Source: SCUB01 sp041918675 (GTDB lineage Bacteria; Pseudomonadota; Alphaproteobacteria; Rhizobiales; Xanthobacteraceae). From it: a DNA stretch of 64,000 bases. Where the stretch lies: assembly GCA_041918675.1 (NCBI GenBank), contig JAYRVF010000011.1:124001-188000 (forward strand). Direction: 5' to 3'. Below the pieces are notes generated by a model. The model ran no database searches and had not been told where the DNA came from. It was given only the letters and a program-made list of their open reading frames with translations. The translations under genes and the position numbers were made by a program. Shown one piece after another: positions 1 to 7,810 of the stretch. Each line of letters starts with the position of its first letter. Within the stretch, counting starts at the first letter, position 1.

Positions 1-43
1 CCAAGCCGATGCCGGTGATCCACGCTTCCCGTGCATCAGCCAT
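1..43 (-). CDS. beta-ketoacyl-ACP synthase, N-terminal fragment (runs off the window)
   Basis: On the minus strand an ATG at 43-41 opens a frame reading MADAREAWITGIGL before the window ends. The WITGIG pattern matches the extreme N-terminus of KAS II-type condensing enzymes (compare VVVTGLG of FabF at 43334). The start overlaps the stop of the upstream fabZ-like gene by 8 nt, so translation is probably coupled. In rhizobia the acpXL and fabZ genes for 27-hydroxyoctacosanoate synthesis are followed by such ketosynthases, which supports the call. Only 14 residues are visible, so the identity rests largely on context. Confidence 0.6.
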   Translation of the reverse strand, partial: MADAREAWITGIGL

Positions 44-506
44 TGGCGGCCCGTTCGGTCAGTCCGAGTTCGGCGGCGACGGAGCACATGTGGGAGCGCA
101 ATTCCTCGTTGGGGAAGGCGACATGGGTGAACGTCAGCGTCGACGTGCACCTGACCTTGCCGCCGGTGGCGATTTCGGCCTCGGTGATGGCATAGCCCGA
201 TCCGTCATGCGTCAGGCGGGCGGTGATCGTCAGGTCGTCGCCCGGCATGATGAAGGCGCGCAGCTTGGCCTCCCTGACCGCGGCGAGAAACGGCATGCGT
301 TGAAACTTCATATGCGCGACCAGGAGCCACCCCGAGGTCTGCGCCATCGTCTCGATCAGAAGCACGCCGGGCATCAGCGGGTGCCCGGGAAAATGTCCCT
401 CGAAGATCGTTCCCGACATGGGAACTTTCGCCACGGCCTTGATCGTGCGGCCGCCGAGATCGAGGTCGACGATCCGGTCGACAAGTCTGAAATATTCAAG
501 GTTCAT
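36..506 (-). CDS. fabZ: FabZ-like 3-hydroxyacyl-ACP dehydratase of the very-long-chain fatty acid (lipid A) cluster
   Basis: This 156-residue hotdog-fold protein carries the FabZ active-site segment GHFPGHPLMPGVLLIE at about residues 37-52, with His38 and Glu52 in the expected catalytic positions. The family removes water from 3-hydroxyacyl-ACP during fatty acid elongation in the cytoplasm. The gene lies 15 nt downstream of acpXL and overlaps the next ketosynthase by 8 nt. That order is known from rhizobia, where it makes the 28-carbon hydroxy acyl chain attached to lipid A by LpxXL. I infer that this copy is the lipid A-specific paralogue rather than the housekeeping FabZ, which normally sits near lpxD/lpxA. 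Confidence 0.88.
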   Translation of the reverse strand: MNLEYFRLVDRIVDLDLGGRTIKAVAKVPMSGTIFEGHFPGHPLMPGVLLIETMAQTSGWLLVAHMKFQRMPFLAAVREAKLRAFIMPGDDLTITARLTHDGSGYAITEAEIATGGKVRCTSTLTFTHVAFPNEELRSHMCSVAAELGLTERAANG

Positions 507-521
507 TGGTCGTCCGGAGCA

Positions 522-803
522 TCAAGCTCCCTTGGCGGCGACCAGCTCGTCGATGCGGGCGCAAAGGTTGCCGAGCACGAAATATTGTTCGGTGGTCGCC
601 TTGCCGTCGTTGACTTCTTGCGTCCACTTTTCCAGCGGCAGCTTGATGCCGAACGCCTTGTCGATGGCGAAGGCGATGTCGAGGAAGTCGAGGCTGTCGA
701 TGCCCAGATCGTTGATCGCGTGGCTTTCCGCCGTGATGGTGTCGCGGGGAATGTCGCAGGTTTCGGCGATGATGTTGGCGACCTGGTCGAATGTGGATGA
801 CAT
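522..803 (-). CDS. acpXL: acyl carrier protein AcpXL
   Basis: The product is a 93-residue acyl carrier protein with the phosphopantetheine attachment segment LGIDSLDFLD; the modified serine is Ser37. It is longer than housekeeping AcpP (79 residues at 42731) and has the C-terminal segment typical of AcpXL. This carrier is dedicated to 27-hydroxyoctacosanoic acid, the secondary acyl chain of lipid A in Rhizobiales. The start is the ATG at 803, which gives the family's usual length; the frame is open further upstream but without similarity. It is the first gene of the cluster, with a convincing promoter about 90 nt upstream. Confidence 0.9.
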   Translation of the reverse strand: MSSTFDQVANIIAETCDIPRDTITAESHAINDLGIDSLDFLDIAFAIDKAFGIKLPLEKWTQEVNDGKATTEQYFVLGNLCARIDELVAAKGA

Positions 804-891
804 CGCTAAGCCTTTGGGTTCGCGCTCGAAAATACAGTTCTCGTGACGCGCGCTGGCGGCCGTCATATGCCACTGTAGAATCGCGCTTGCT

Positions 892-920
892 CCTATATCG
901 GAGCCGCAACAAGAGTTCAA
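892..920 (-). promoter_or_regulatory. predicted sigma-70-type promoter of acpXL
   Basis: Read on the minus strand, TTGAAC (920-915) and TATAGG (897-892) are separated by exactly 17 nt. Transcription would begin near 885, giving an untranslated leader of about 80 nt before the acpXL ATG at 803. The assignment is by sequence pattern only. Confidence 0.5.
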
Positions 921-1053
921 TGGCGCGCCGGCGAATTGTTAAGATGATGAATTCGCCCGAGAATTTCGACGTTCGCGCGCGCGCCTCGATCAATTCCAGC
1001 CACGCGGCGTCTCTCGCCGGCCGAGCCGAGACGCGGGAGCCCGTTGGGCGGGC

Positions 1054-1659
1054 TCAGGCGCGGGCGGGCGTGCTTCCCGGCTTTTGCGGCGCCACCCGGC
1101 CCAGCAGGTAGAACTCCTCGTTGGGCGGCATGTCCAGGGCGTTGGCGAGCCGGTTCGACATGGCGAAGAACGCCGCGATCGCGGCTATGTCCCAGATGTC
1201 TTCCTCGGAAAAGCCGTGCGCGTGGAGCGCCTCGTAATCGGCCTCGCCGATCGCCCGTGAATCGAGGCAGACCTTGAGCGCGAAATCGAGCATCGCCCGC
1301 TGGCGCGCCGTGATGTTGGCCTTGCGGTAATTGATCGCCACCTGGTCGGCGATGAGCGGATCGCGCGCGCGGATGCGCAGGATCGCGCCATGGGCGACGA
1401 CGCAATAATGGCACTGGTTGGCCCCGCTGGTGGCCACCACGATCATCTCCCGCTCGGCCTTGGTCAGCCCGCCGTCCTTCTCCATCAGCGCGTCGTGATA
1501 GGCGAAGAAGGCGCGGAACTCGGCCGGCCGGTGCGACAGCGCCAGAAATACATTCGGCACGAAGCCGGATTTCTCCTGAACCGCGACGATGCGCGCGCGG
1601 ATATCCTCGGGAAGTTCATCGAGCGCGGGAACGGGAAAACGGCTGGGAGGAGGCGTCAT
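1054..1659 (-). CDS. AhpD/carboxymuconolactone decarboxylase-like peroxidase-related protein
   Basis: The 201-residue protein belongs to the uncharacterised peroxidase-related branch of the AhpD-like superfamily. The diagnostic block is EREMIVVATSGANQCHYCVV followed by AHG, which contains the redox pair CxxC and the downstream His of the AhpD active site. The family forms alpha-helical cytoplasmic oligomers that reduce peroxides through the cysteine pair; the physiological reductant of this member is unknown. I chose the ATG at 1659 (MTPPPSRFPVP) because the in-frame extension upstream is low complexity. It lies 262 nt downstream of the HerA-type gene on the same strand and may be transcribed separately. 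Confidence 0.8.
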   Translation of the reverse strand: MTPPPSRFPVPALDELPEDIRARIVAVQEKSGFVPNVFLALSHRPAEFRAFFAYHDALMEKDGGLTKAEREMIVVATSGANQCHYCVVAHGAILRIRARDPLIADQVAINYRKANITARQRAMLDFALKVCLDSRAIGEADYEALHAHGFSEEDIWDIAAIAAFFAMSNRLANALDMPPNEEFYLLGRVAPQKPGSTPARA

Positions 1660-1884
1660 GATCGGCTTTCCGATGTCGCGTTGATCGGGACGGTCGGCCG
1701 ACACGATAGACGATCGCGCGCGGCGCGCAAATCCGCCTCCGCCGTGTCGCGGCGGCGACGCCAAGAAGCCGGCGCGGCCGTGGCGACGCGCGCGAGCGCC
1801 GATCCCGCGATGTTGGAGCGCGCGAAAGTGGAACCCGCGATTGCGAAGTGGATTTGCGCGTGGCCTTGAAGCTGGAGCGTTTCA

Positions 1885-1914
1885 GTCCGGCGAGACACAT
1901 TCGTCTCGCGGGAC
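1885..1914 (-). terminator. hairpin just downstream of the HerA-type gene
   Basis: GTCC-G-GCGAGAC, a 6-nt loop, then GTCTCGC-G-GGAC form an 11-bp stem interrupted by one mismatch. It starts 8 nt past the stop at 1922 on the minus strand. No U-tract follows, so it could be an mRNA 3'-end stabiliser rather than an intrinsic terminator. Confidence 0.3.
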
Positions 1915-1921
1915 CAACGCG

Positions 1922-3778
1922 CTAGAAGCCGGTCTTGGCGCCGGGGGGCGGGGGCGACAGACCGCCGAGCGGCTTTTTCAGGATCCTGAAGCGCTCGGGA
2001 TTGAGTCCGGCGGAGAGCTGCGTGGGCGCGTAGGAGCCTTGCGGACTTGCCGCGCCGGTCTGCAATCCCGGCTGCAACGGCGCGTCGACGCGCGCGCGTC
2101 CCGGGTTCGGCGCTTCCATCGTGTCGCCGCCCGACAAGCGATAATTGGTCGAGCCGCGCCAGCGCTCGAGCACGCTGGAGACGAAATCGTAATCGAGGCG
2201 CTGGGGCTTGCCCGTTCCGCCGATCGTCGCCTCGCCGCGCGGCAGATATTGCGCCGAGAGTTCCTTGAAGCGCATGCGGGTGGGCAGCGCGACGCCTTCG
2301 CCGAAGGCGAGCACCTCGCGCGTGCCGAGCGAGGGCAGGAACGAGAGCAGATTGGCGGCGGCGTCCGAAACCGCCGAGCGCAGCAGCGCCTGGTCGCGCT
2401 CGTTGGCGAGCCGCATGGCGAACAGCGTGTTGCACTGGGAAATGATGGTGGGATCGAGCTCGGCCGGGCGCTGGGTGATGAGGCCGAGGTAGACGCCATA
2501 TTTGCGCCCTTCCTTGGCGATGCGGGAAAGCGCCTTGCGGGTCGGGCCGAAACCGACGCTGCGGTCGGCCGAGGCGTAGCGGTGCGCTTCCTCGCACACG
2601 AACAGAAGCGGCGCGACGCCGTCGCTCCACATGCCGAAATCGAACGCCATCCGGCTGAGCACCGATACGACGGAGTCCACCACCTCGGCCGGGAAGCCGG
2701 CGAGTTGCATCACCGTCATCGGCTTGCCGTTGGTCGGCAGGCGGAACAGATGGCTGATGACCTCGGCCATCGTGTCGCCGCCGACATTGGCGTTCTCGAA
2801 CATGAAGGCGTAGCGGAAGTCGCCGCACACCGCGTTGATGCGCGAAATCAGCTTGTGATAGGTCAGCCGCACCGAGCGGTTCTCGAGCCGGCCCATGCGC
2901 TCGTCGATCAGGTTGATCAGGTCGGCGATGCGATAGGGGATCGGCGTGTCGGCGGTGATGCCGGTGCTCTTGGGATCGATCTTCTTGATGCCGCGATCGG
3001 CCGTCTGGTACTGCGAGTAGGTGGCCTTGGCGATCGGAATGGTTTCGAGCAGGATTTCGAGCTCGTCCGGCGCGCCGCTGCGGCCGCCGAAGAAGACGTC
3101 GACGATTTCCTCGAAATTGAACAGCCAGAACGGCAGCTTCAGGTTGCGCGGATTGAGCACCTGCGCGTTCTCGCCGAAGCAGCGGCCGTATTCGTTGTGC
3201 ACGTCGACGAGGAAGATGCGCAGGTCCGCGCGCGAGCGCAGGATTTCGTGAAGGATGAGCGCGACGCCGGTCGATTTGCCGACGCCGGTGGAGCCAAGCA
3301 CGGCGAAGTGCTTGCTCGCGGTCTCGTTGACGTCGACGAAGGCGGATACGTTGGGGTCTTGCTGCAACTGGCCGAGATGAATCGCGTGCCCCTTGGTCGG
3401 GGTGTAGACGACGCGCAATTCGTCGGAGCTGATCACCGACACGATGTCGCCGATGCTCGGATAGACCGTGACGCCGCGCTGGAATTTCGCGTCCTCCCGC
3501 CCGGCATTGTTGATCTCGCCGAGCAGATCGATCGCGGCGATGGCGACGAAATTGCACTGATCGTAGGTGGGCAGTTCCTCGACGGTGACCTCGGTCACGA
3601 TGCCGATGATGAGGTTGGCGCCGCTGCGCACGGTCAGAAAGCGTCCGACCGTGGCGCGCAGCTCATAGGGCCGCGACCCGGCGTGGGCAAGGAGCCCGGC
3701 GCGCACCGACGAGCCGCGAACCGTGACAACTCTGCCGAATGGTTTTTGTTGATTGGTCGGCTCTGGCGTCGTCAACAT
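1922..3778 (-). CDS. HerA-type (DUF87) hexameric ATPase
   Basis: The 618-residue protein has an N-terminal beta-barrel-like region (HAS-barrel type, about residues 10-120) followed by a FtsK/HerA-like ATPase core. The Walker A segment GSTGVGKST lies near residue 165, a Walker B segment LLFVCEEAHR in the middle, and a sensor-like stretch GLITQRPAEL follows. Archaeal and bacterial HerA proteins translocate DNA, usually with the nuclease NurA. No nurA-like gene is adjacent, so the partner is unknown. The C-terminal ~100 residues are Pro/Gly-rich and probably disordered. I chose the ATG at 3778 because similarity begins there. The gene is monocistronic, with gaps on both sides. Confidence 0.8.
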   Translation of the reverse strand: MLTTPEPTNQQKPFGRVVTVRGSSVRAGLLAHAGSRPYELRATVGRFLTVRSGANLIIGIVTEVTVEELPTYDQCNFVAIAAIDLLGEINNAGREDAKFQRGVTVYPSIGDIVSVISSDELRVVYTPTKGHAIHLGQLQQDPNVSAFVDVNETASKHFAVLGSTGVGKSTGVALILHEILRSRADLRIFLVDVHNEYGRCFGENAQVLNPRNLKLPFWLFNFEEIVDVFFGGRSGAPDELEILLETIPIAKATYSQYQTADRGIKKIDPKSTGITADTPIPYRIADLINLIDERMGRLENRSVRLTYHKLISRINAVCGDFRYAFMFENANVGGDTMAEVISHLFRLPTNGKPMTVMQLAGFPAEVVDSVVSVLSRMAFDFGMWSDGVAPLLFVCEEAHRYASADRSVGFGPTRKALSRIAKEGRKYGVYLGLITQRPAELDPTIISQCNTLFAMRLANERDQALLRSAVSDAAANLLSFLPSLGTREVLAFGEGVALPTRMRFKELSAQYLPRGEATIGGTGKPQRLDYDFVSSVLERWRGSTNYRLSGGDTMEAPNPGRARVDAPLQPGLQTGAASPQGSYAPTQLSAGLNPERFRILKKPLGGLSPPPPGAKTGF

Positions 3779-4631
3779 CTTGTTAATTCGTGCTCCCTGG
3801 TTTCGGAGATCGCGGCAACCAATTTGGACTCCAAACATCCACAAATTGTGAATCGGTCCGCTATGGTTCGATCGGAAATTGCTCGCGAAATCCGGTGCCT
3901 CGCCGCTGGCGCGATGGCGAATGGCGCCTCGACAAACCGTGGATAGCGGGGGGGCGCGTGTGATGGTCGCAAGCCTAAAGCCGAACCGTCAGGATCGCGT
4001 CTAGTGCCCGAAATACGTCCAATTTCCGCGTCGCGGGAGAGTTGTCCGCGCGGCGATCGGGTGGGGCGGTCGGGGCTCCCGGGCGAGCGCGGGGACGACC
4101 AGATGGCAGGCCGCGCGCATGAAATCCGGTCCCTCGCCGCGCTTGGCTCGCGTGCATCTTGCCGACATGCATCGGCTTTGCCGGTGATATGGCAAACAAA
4201 GGGTTAATCGAGCCGGAGCGCGCGCGCACCGCTGGGTGCCGAATGCGGGTCGAACGATGGGGCTTGAGCCGGACTCCCGTTTTCGACGCATGCGCGAAAA
4301 CATGCGCCGGAGATCCTTATCGCCAGTCAGAGACCGCAATCGCCGGCATTCTTGCGCGCGACTCCCGTAGCGAAGCGTTTCCGTGGTGACGTGCGCTGCA
4401 TTGCACTAAGCGCCGCGCGGTATTTTTCTACGGCGACGTTTCGTGCCTTGCCCGACGACATACCGTTCTTGGATCGAACGCCTTCGCTTGCCGCGCATCA
4501 ATTCACAGAATTGGCATGCAATTGAAAACGGCGTTTGCGCTCTATAGCATCGGTATTGGAGATGCTTGTTCCACGAATTCGATATTGCTTGCGACGGCAC
4601 CAACTCAACCGCAAATCAGAGTGAGGACAAC
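3779..4631. other. 853-nt non-coding region between the HerA-type gene and cytochrome c
   Basis: Both flanking genes point outward, so promoters for both should lie here. I found no open frame with a ribosome-binding site or recognisable product. Base composition drops near 4400-4560, as expected upstream of a promoter. A weak -35/-10-like pair (TTGAAA at 4522, TATAGC at 4543) has only a 15-nt spacer. An imperfect palindrome GCATG-N8-CATGC at 4288-4305 resembles half of the palindrome at 33347. No structured RNA was recognised. Confidence 0.5.
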
Positions 4632-5063
4632 ATGAACAATGGCAATATGCGCGCGGCGATGATTGTTTTGGTGCTCATGGGAATGGTTTCGCCCTTGGCG
4701 GCGGAGGAAAAGAAGAGCGTCGACATCGGCAAGACTCAATTCGACGCGCAATGCGCCGTCTGCCACGGGGCCGACGCGAAAGGCGGCGGGCTCTATGTTC
4801 CCAGCCTCAAGGTCGCGCCTCCGGATTTGACGGTGCTCGCCAAGAAGAATGGCGGCGTGTTCCCGGCCGAGCGCGTCATCAAGGTCATCGACGGGCGACA
4901 GGAATTGGGAGCTCACGGGACGCGCGACATGCCGATTTGGGGCAAGCGCTTCGCGATCATGGCCGGCGAGCACTATGTCGACGTTCCCTACGACCAGGAA
5001 GCCTATATCCGCGCGCAGACGATGGTGCTGGTCGACTACGTCTATCGCCTTCAAGAGAAATAG
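4632..5063 (+). CDS. small periplasmic class I cytochrome c
   Basis: The 143-residue product begins with a Sec signal peptide (about residues 7-24, ending PLAAEE). It carries one haem attachment motif CAVCH at 41-45, followed by GADAKGGG as in many monohaem cytochromes c. MPIWGKRF near residue 100 offers the probable distal Met ligand. It would be exported, loaded with haem by the Ccm system and act as a periplasmic electron carrier; its partners are not evident. The ATG at 4632 is chosen because it gives a clean signal peptide. It stands alone, with non-coding DNA on both sides. Confidence 0.85.
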   Translation: MNNGNMRAAMIVLVLMGMVSPLAAEEKKSVDIGKTQFDAQCAVCHGADAKGGGLYVPSLKVAPPDLTVLAKKNGGVFPAERVIKVIDGRQELGAHGTRDMPIWGKRFAIMAGEHYVDVPYDQEAYIRAQTMVLVDYVYRLQEK

Positions 5064-5406
5064 GGTTCGCGCGCGCATCGCCATCGAGGAGGCGCGTCGG
5101 CCGCCGGCGCCGAACGACGGAGCGATGACGCTCCGCCGGTGAACGGACGCGGCTGAATTGACCCGAACTGGTGTCGTGACGTCGACGATCGCCGCGCGCG
5201 AGTCCGCTCGGCCTTGCGGTCCGCGCGCTTATTCGTGCGCTCATCATTGTGCGGACCATTGTGCGGACCGCTTACGCCCGAGCGGCAACGAGGGGACCGC
5301 CTCGAAGGCGCACGCGGGAAGGCGCACGCGGGGATCAGAGGCCAGCTCGGCTTAATCCAAAAGTCGCGTTTGCCGTCGGAAGCTGCTGAATTATTTTAAG
5401 AAATAG
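5064..5406. other. 343-nt non-coding region between cytochrome c and tRNA-Gln
   Basis: No convincing gene was found. The two flanking features converge here. The region is GC-rich and contains a perfect 12-bp tandem duplication at 5246-5269 but no clear intrinsic terminator. Confidence 0.5.
5246..5269. repeat. 12-bp perfect tandem duplication
   Basis: ATTGTGCGGACC occurs twice head to tail in non-coding DNA. It is one of several short tandem repeats found in gaps of this window. Confidence 0.8.
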
Positions 5407-5480
5407 TGGCTGGGGGACTAGGATTCGAACCTAGACTGGCGGAGTCAGAGTCCGCTGTCCTACCGTTAGACGATCCCCCA
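5407..5480 (-). tRNA. tRNA-Gln (anticodon CTG)
   Basis: On the minus strand the 74-nt sequence starts TGGGGGA and ends TCCCCCA-G-CCA, giving a perfect 7-bp acceptor stem with an encoded CCA. The anticodon arm is GCGGA-CTCTGAC-TCCGC, so the anticodon is CTG, decoding CAG (Gln). The T-arm has GTTCGAATC. The D-arm contains AACGGTAGGA. All arms fold, and there is no intron. Confidence 0.95.
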
Positions 5481-5767
5481 TCAGCCCGGGAAAGGCATCC
5501 GAACGGGGCCGATTTTCCCGCGCGCGTGGCCGCTTGGCTCCGCGCCGGGCCCCGATGTCCGGCGCCCTCATATAGATGACCGGCGCGGGTCAGGTCTACC
5601 CCGGATTCGCGGCTTGCGCAGCCGGCCGTGCTTGCCATCGCCCCAATCCCGCCGCCGGCCGAGGAGGCCGGGGAAGAGGCCGCGACCCGCCGCGCCGTCC
5701 GCGCGCGCCCGGCCGGCCGGCGGTTGCATGCCGGTCCGGTATCGGTAGAATTCGGATAACGATAATC
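5481..5767. other. non-coding region upstream of tRNA-Gln and ppx
   Basis: This GC-rich gap divides the minus-strand tRNA gene from the plus-strand phosphatase gene. On the minus strand TATATG (5574-5569) followed by GGGCGCC resembles the -10 region and discriminator common in alphaproteobacterial tRNA promoters, but no good -35 was seen. The right edge contains a Fur-box-like sequence. Confidence 0.35.
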
Positions 5768-5773
5768 ATGAAC
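5755..5773. promoter_or_regulatory. Fur-box-like 19-mer upstream of ppx
   Basis: GATAACGATAATCATGAAC matches 16 of 19 positions of the enterobacterial Fur consensus. It lies about 65-80 nt upstream of the phosphatase start. Alphaproteobacterial Fur/Mur and Irr proteins have somewhat different preferences, so the match may be accidental. Confidence 0.25.
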
Positions 5774-5839
5774 TGCCGTGCGCCGACGGGTTTACATCGG
5801 GAACCGGGACGCGCGCGGCGGCGGGAAGGAAACAGATGA
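5768..5839 (+). CDS. possible 23-residue upstream ORF overlapping the ppx start
   Basis: An ATG at 5768 opens a 23-codon frame (MNCRAPTGLHREP and an Arg-rich end) whose TGA overlaps the ppx ATG as ATGA. That arrangement is typical of translational coupling. No good ribosome-binding site precedes it, and the Arg-rich sequence is common in GC-rich shadow frames. It could be a regulatory leader or chance. Confidence 0.25.
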   Translation: MNCRAPTGLHREPGRARRREGNR

Positions 5840-6990
5840 AGGATGACGTGCGTCGGCACGGCGAGAACGGCTCGCGTGCCGCGGCGCACCGGTCAGGCGA
5901 CGCCCACGGAAACGGGGCGAACGGGGCCAGCGGGTTGAACGGGGCGAACGGCGCGTTTCGTTTACCTTGCGCCGATGGCGCGACGCGCGCCGCCGGCGCC
6001 GAAAGTTCGCGACGGCCGCCGCCGGCGACCTATGCCGCGCTTGACCTGGGGACCAATAATTGCCGGCTGCTGATCGCGCGTCCGTCGCGGGCGGGTTTTC
6101 GCGTCGTCGACTCGTTTTCGCGCATCATTCGCCTGGGCGAGGGCGTTTCCGTTTCCGGGCGTATCAGCGAGGCGGCGATGGCGCGGGGCCTCGACGCGTT
6201 GCGCGTCTGCCGCGACAAGATGCGGGCGCGCGGCACGACACGCTCCCGCCTGATCGCGACGGAAGCCTGCCGCGCCGCCACCAACAGCCGCGAATTCTGC
6301 GACCGCGTCGCCGACCAGCTCGGCATCGAGCTCGAAATCATCGACCGCGGGACCGAGGCGATGCTCGCCGCGACGGGCTGCACGCCGCTGATTTGCGACG
6401 AGGCGGCCGGCGCGATCGTCTTCGACATCGGCGGGGGCTCCTCGGAAGTCGTGCGTATCGATCGCGAGCGCGCGGGCGCCTTCGCCGTGCGCGGCTGGGC
6501 GTCGCTTCCCCTCGGCGTCGTCACGCTGGCCGAGCGCCACGGCGGCATGCACGTTACCGAACGATCCTACGCCGCGATGGTCGAGGACGTATCCGAGCAT
6601 CTCGCCGAATTCGCCGACAATCATGGCGACGATCTTTCCGGCGTGCATCTCCTCGGCACGTCCGGGACGGTCACCACCATCGCCGGCATTCACCTCGACC
6701 TGGCGCGCTATGATCGCCGCCGCGTCGACGGCATCTGGATGAGCGACGCGGAGGTCACGCGAACCGTGACACGGCTCTTGGCGATGGGCTATGAGGAACG
6801 CGCCGGCAATGGCTGCATCGGTTCGGAGCGCGCCGACCTGGTGCTCGCCGGCTGCGCCATTCTCGACGCCATCCGCAACGCGTTTCCGTGCCCGCGCCTG
6901 CGCATCGCGGACCGGGGCCTGCGCGAGGGCATGCTGCTGCGGATGATGCGCGACGACGGCGCGATCCGGGCGGCGGTGCCGTCGGCTTAA
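5836..6990 (+). CDS. ppx: Ppx/GppA family exopolyphosphatase
   Basis: The 384-residue protein has the actin-fold phosphatase core of the Ppx/GppA family. YAALDLGTNNCRLLIA (about 67-82) forms the first nucleotide/phosphate loop, FDIGGGSSEVV (about 196-206) the second and HLLGTSGTVTT (about 275-285) the third. The family hydrolyses polyphosphate or guanosine pentaphosphate in the cytoplasm. It is the short two-subdomain form, lacking the long C-terminal HD region of E. coli Ppx. The first ~60 residues are an unusual Gly/Asn/Ala-rich extension with GANGA repeats. The start has a good AAGGAAA ribosome-binding site. rlmE follows after 27 nt, a pairing conserved in Rhizobiales. Confidence 0.88.
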   Translation: MKDDVRRHGENGSRAAAHRSGDAHGNGANGASGLNGANGAFRLPCADGATRAAGAESSRRPPPATYAALDLGTNNCRLLIARPSRAGFRVVDSFSRIIRLGEGVSVSGRISEAAMARGLDALRVCRDKMRARGTTRSRLIATEACRAATNSREFCDRVADQLGIELEIIDRGTEAMLAATGCTPLICDEAAGAIVFDIGGGSSEVVRIDRERAGAFAVRGWASLPLGVVTLAERHGGMHVTERSYAAMVEDVSEHLAEFADNHGDDLSGVHLLGTSGTVTTIAGIHLDLARYDRRRVDGIWMSDAEVTRTVTRLLAMGYEERAGNGCIGSERADLVLAGCAILDAIRNAFPCPRLRIADRGLREGMLLRMMRDDGAIRAAVPSA

Positions 6991-7017
6991 GATTCGCGCG
7001 GCGAGCATACTCCCAGC

Positions 7018-7713
7018 ATGGTCAAGGACACCACCGGGCGGCATCATGTGACGGTGAAGACCGGCGGCAAGCGCACGCTGTCGTCGAAGCTATGGCTGGA
7101 GCGCCAGCTCAACGATCCTTATGTGCTGCGCGCCAAGCGCGAGGGCTATCGCTCGCGCGCCGCCTACAAGCTCAAGGAAATCGACGACAAATACGCCTTC
7201 CTGAGGCCCGGCCTCGTCGTGGTCGATCTCGGCGCGGCGCCGGGCGGCTGGAGCCAGGTCGCCGCGCGCAAGGTCGGCGCGGGCGAGGGCAAGGGCAAGG
7301 GCAAGGGGCGTGTCGTCGCCATCGATCTTCTCGAAATGCCTGCCATTCCCGGCGTCGAGTTCGTCCAGCTCGACTTCCTCGACGAAAGCGCGCCCGCGCG
7401 CCTGCGCGCCATGCTCGGCGGCGGCGCCGACGTGGTGATGTCCGACATGGCGGCCAACGCCACCGGCCATCGCAAGACCGATCAACTGCGCATCGTAGGG
7501 CTGGTCGAATGCGCGGCCGAATTCGCGCGCGAAATCCTCAATCCCGGCGGCGTGTTCATCGCCAAGGTGCTCCAGAGCGGGGCGGATGCATCGCTGCAGG
7601 CGCAATTGAAGCGCGACTACGCCAGCGTCCGCAACGTCAAGCCGGCCGCGAGCCGGGCCGATTCCGCCGAGCGTTACGTCCTGGCGACGGGCTTTCGCGG
7701 GCGAGGGGGGTGA
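7018..7713 (+). CDS. rlmE: 23S rRNA (uridine-2552-2'-O)-methyltransferase RlmE (FtsJ/RrmJ)
   Basis: The 231-residue protein shows the FtsJ fold. It contains RSRAAYKLKEID with the catalytic Lys near residue 46, the SAM loop VDLGAAPGGWSQ near 70-81, the aspartate motif SDMAAN near 142, and FIAKVLQSG with the second catalytic Lys near 182. RlmE methylates U2552 in the A-loop of 23S rRNA using SAM. It is slightly longer than E. coli RlmE (209), partly because of a GKGKGKGK insertion just after the SAM loop. It is likely co-transcribed with ppx. Confidence 0.95.
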   Translation: MVKDTTGRHHVTVKTGGKRTLSSKLWLERQLNDPYVLRAKREGYRSRAAYKLKEIDDKYAFLRPGLVVVDLGAAPGGWSQVAARKVGAGEGKGKGKGRVVAIDLLEMPAIPGVEFVQLDFLDESAPARLRAMLGGGADVVMSDMAANATGHRKTDQLRIVGLVECAAEFAREILNPGGVFIAKVLQSGADASLQAQLKRDYASVRNVKPAASRADSAERYVLATGFRGRGG

Positions 7714-7810
7714 GCGCCGCGTGGGCGGCCGGGAAATTCGTCGCGCCGCCATTGCGCCGGCCGGGCGCGTGCCTACATCTGGCGCGTCGAACGCCGGAGG
7801 AGGTGGGCCG

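Noticed and set aside
1841..3946. A 701-codon plus-strand frame opposite the HerA-type gene
   Set aside because: The composition is Arg/Ala/Asp/His-rich and antisense to a Walker-motif protein; no domain is seen.
3975..4339. Short minus-strand frames (84 and 112 codons) between the HerA-type gene and cytochrome c
   Set aside because: They overlap each other in different frames, are Arg/Pro-rich and have no ribosome-binding site or homology I can name.
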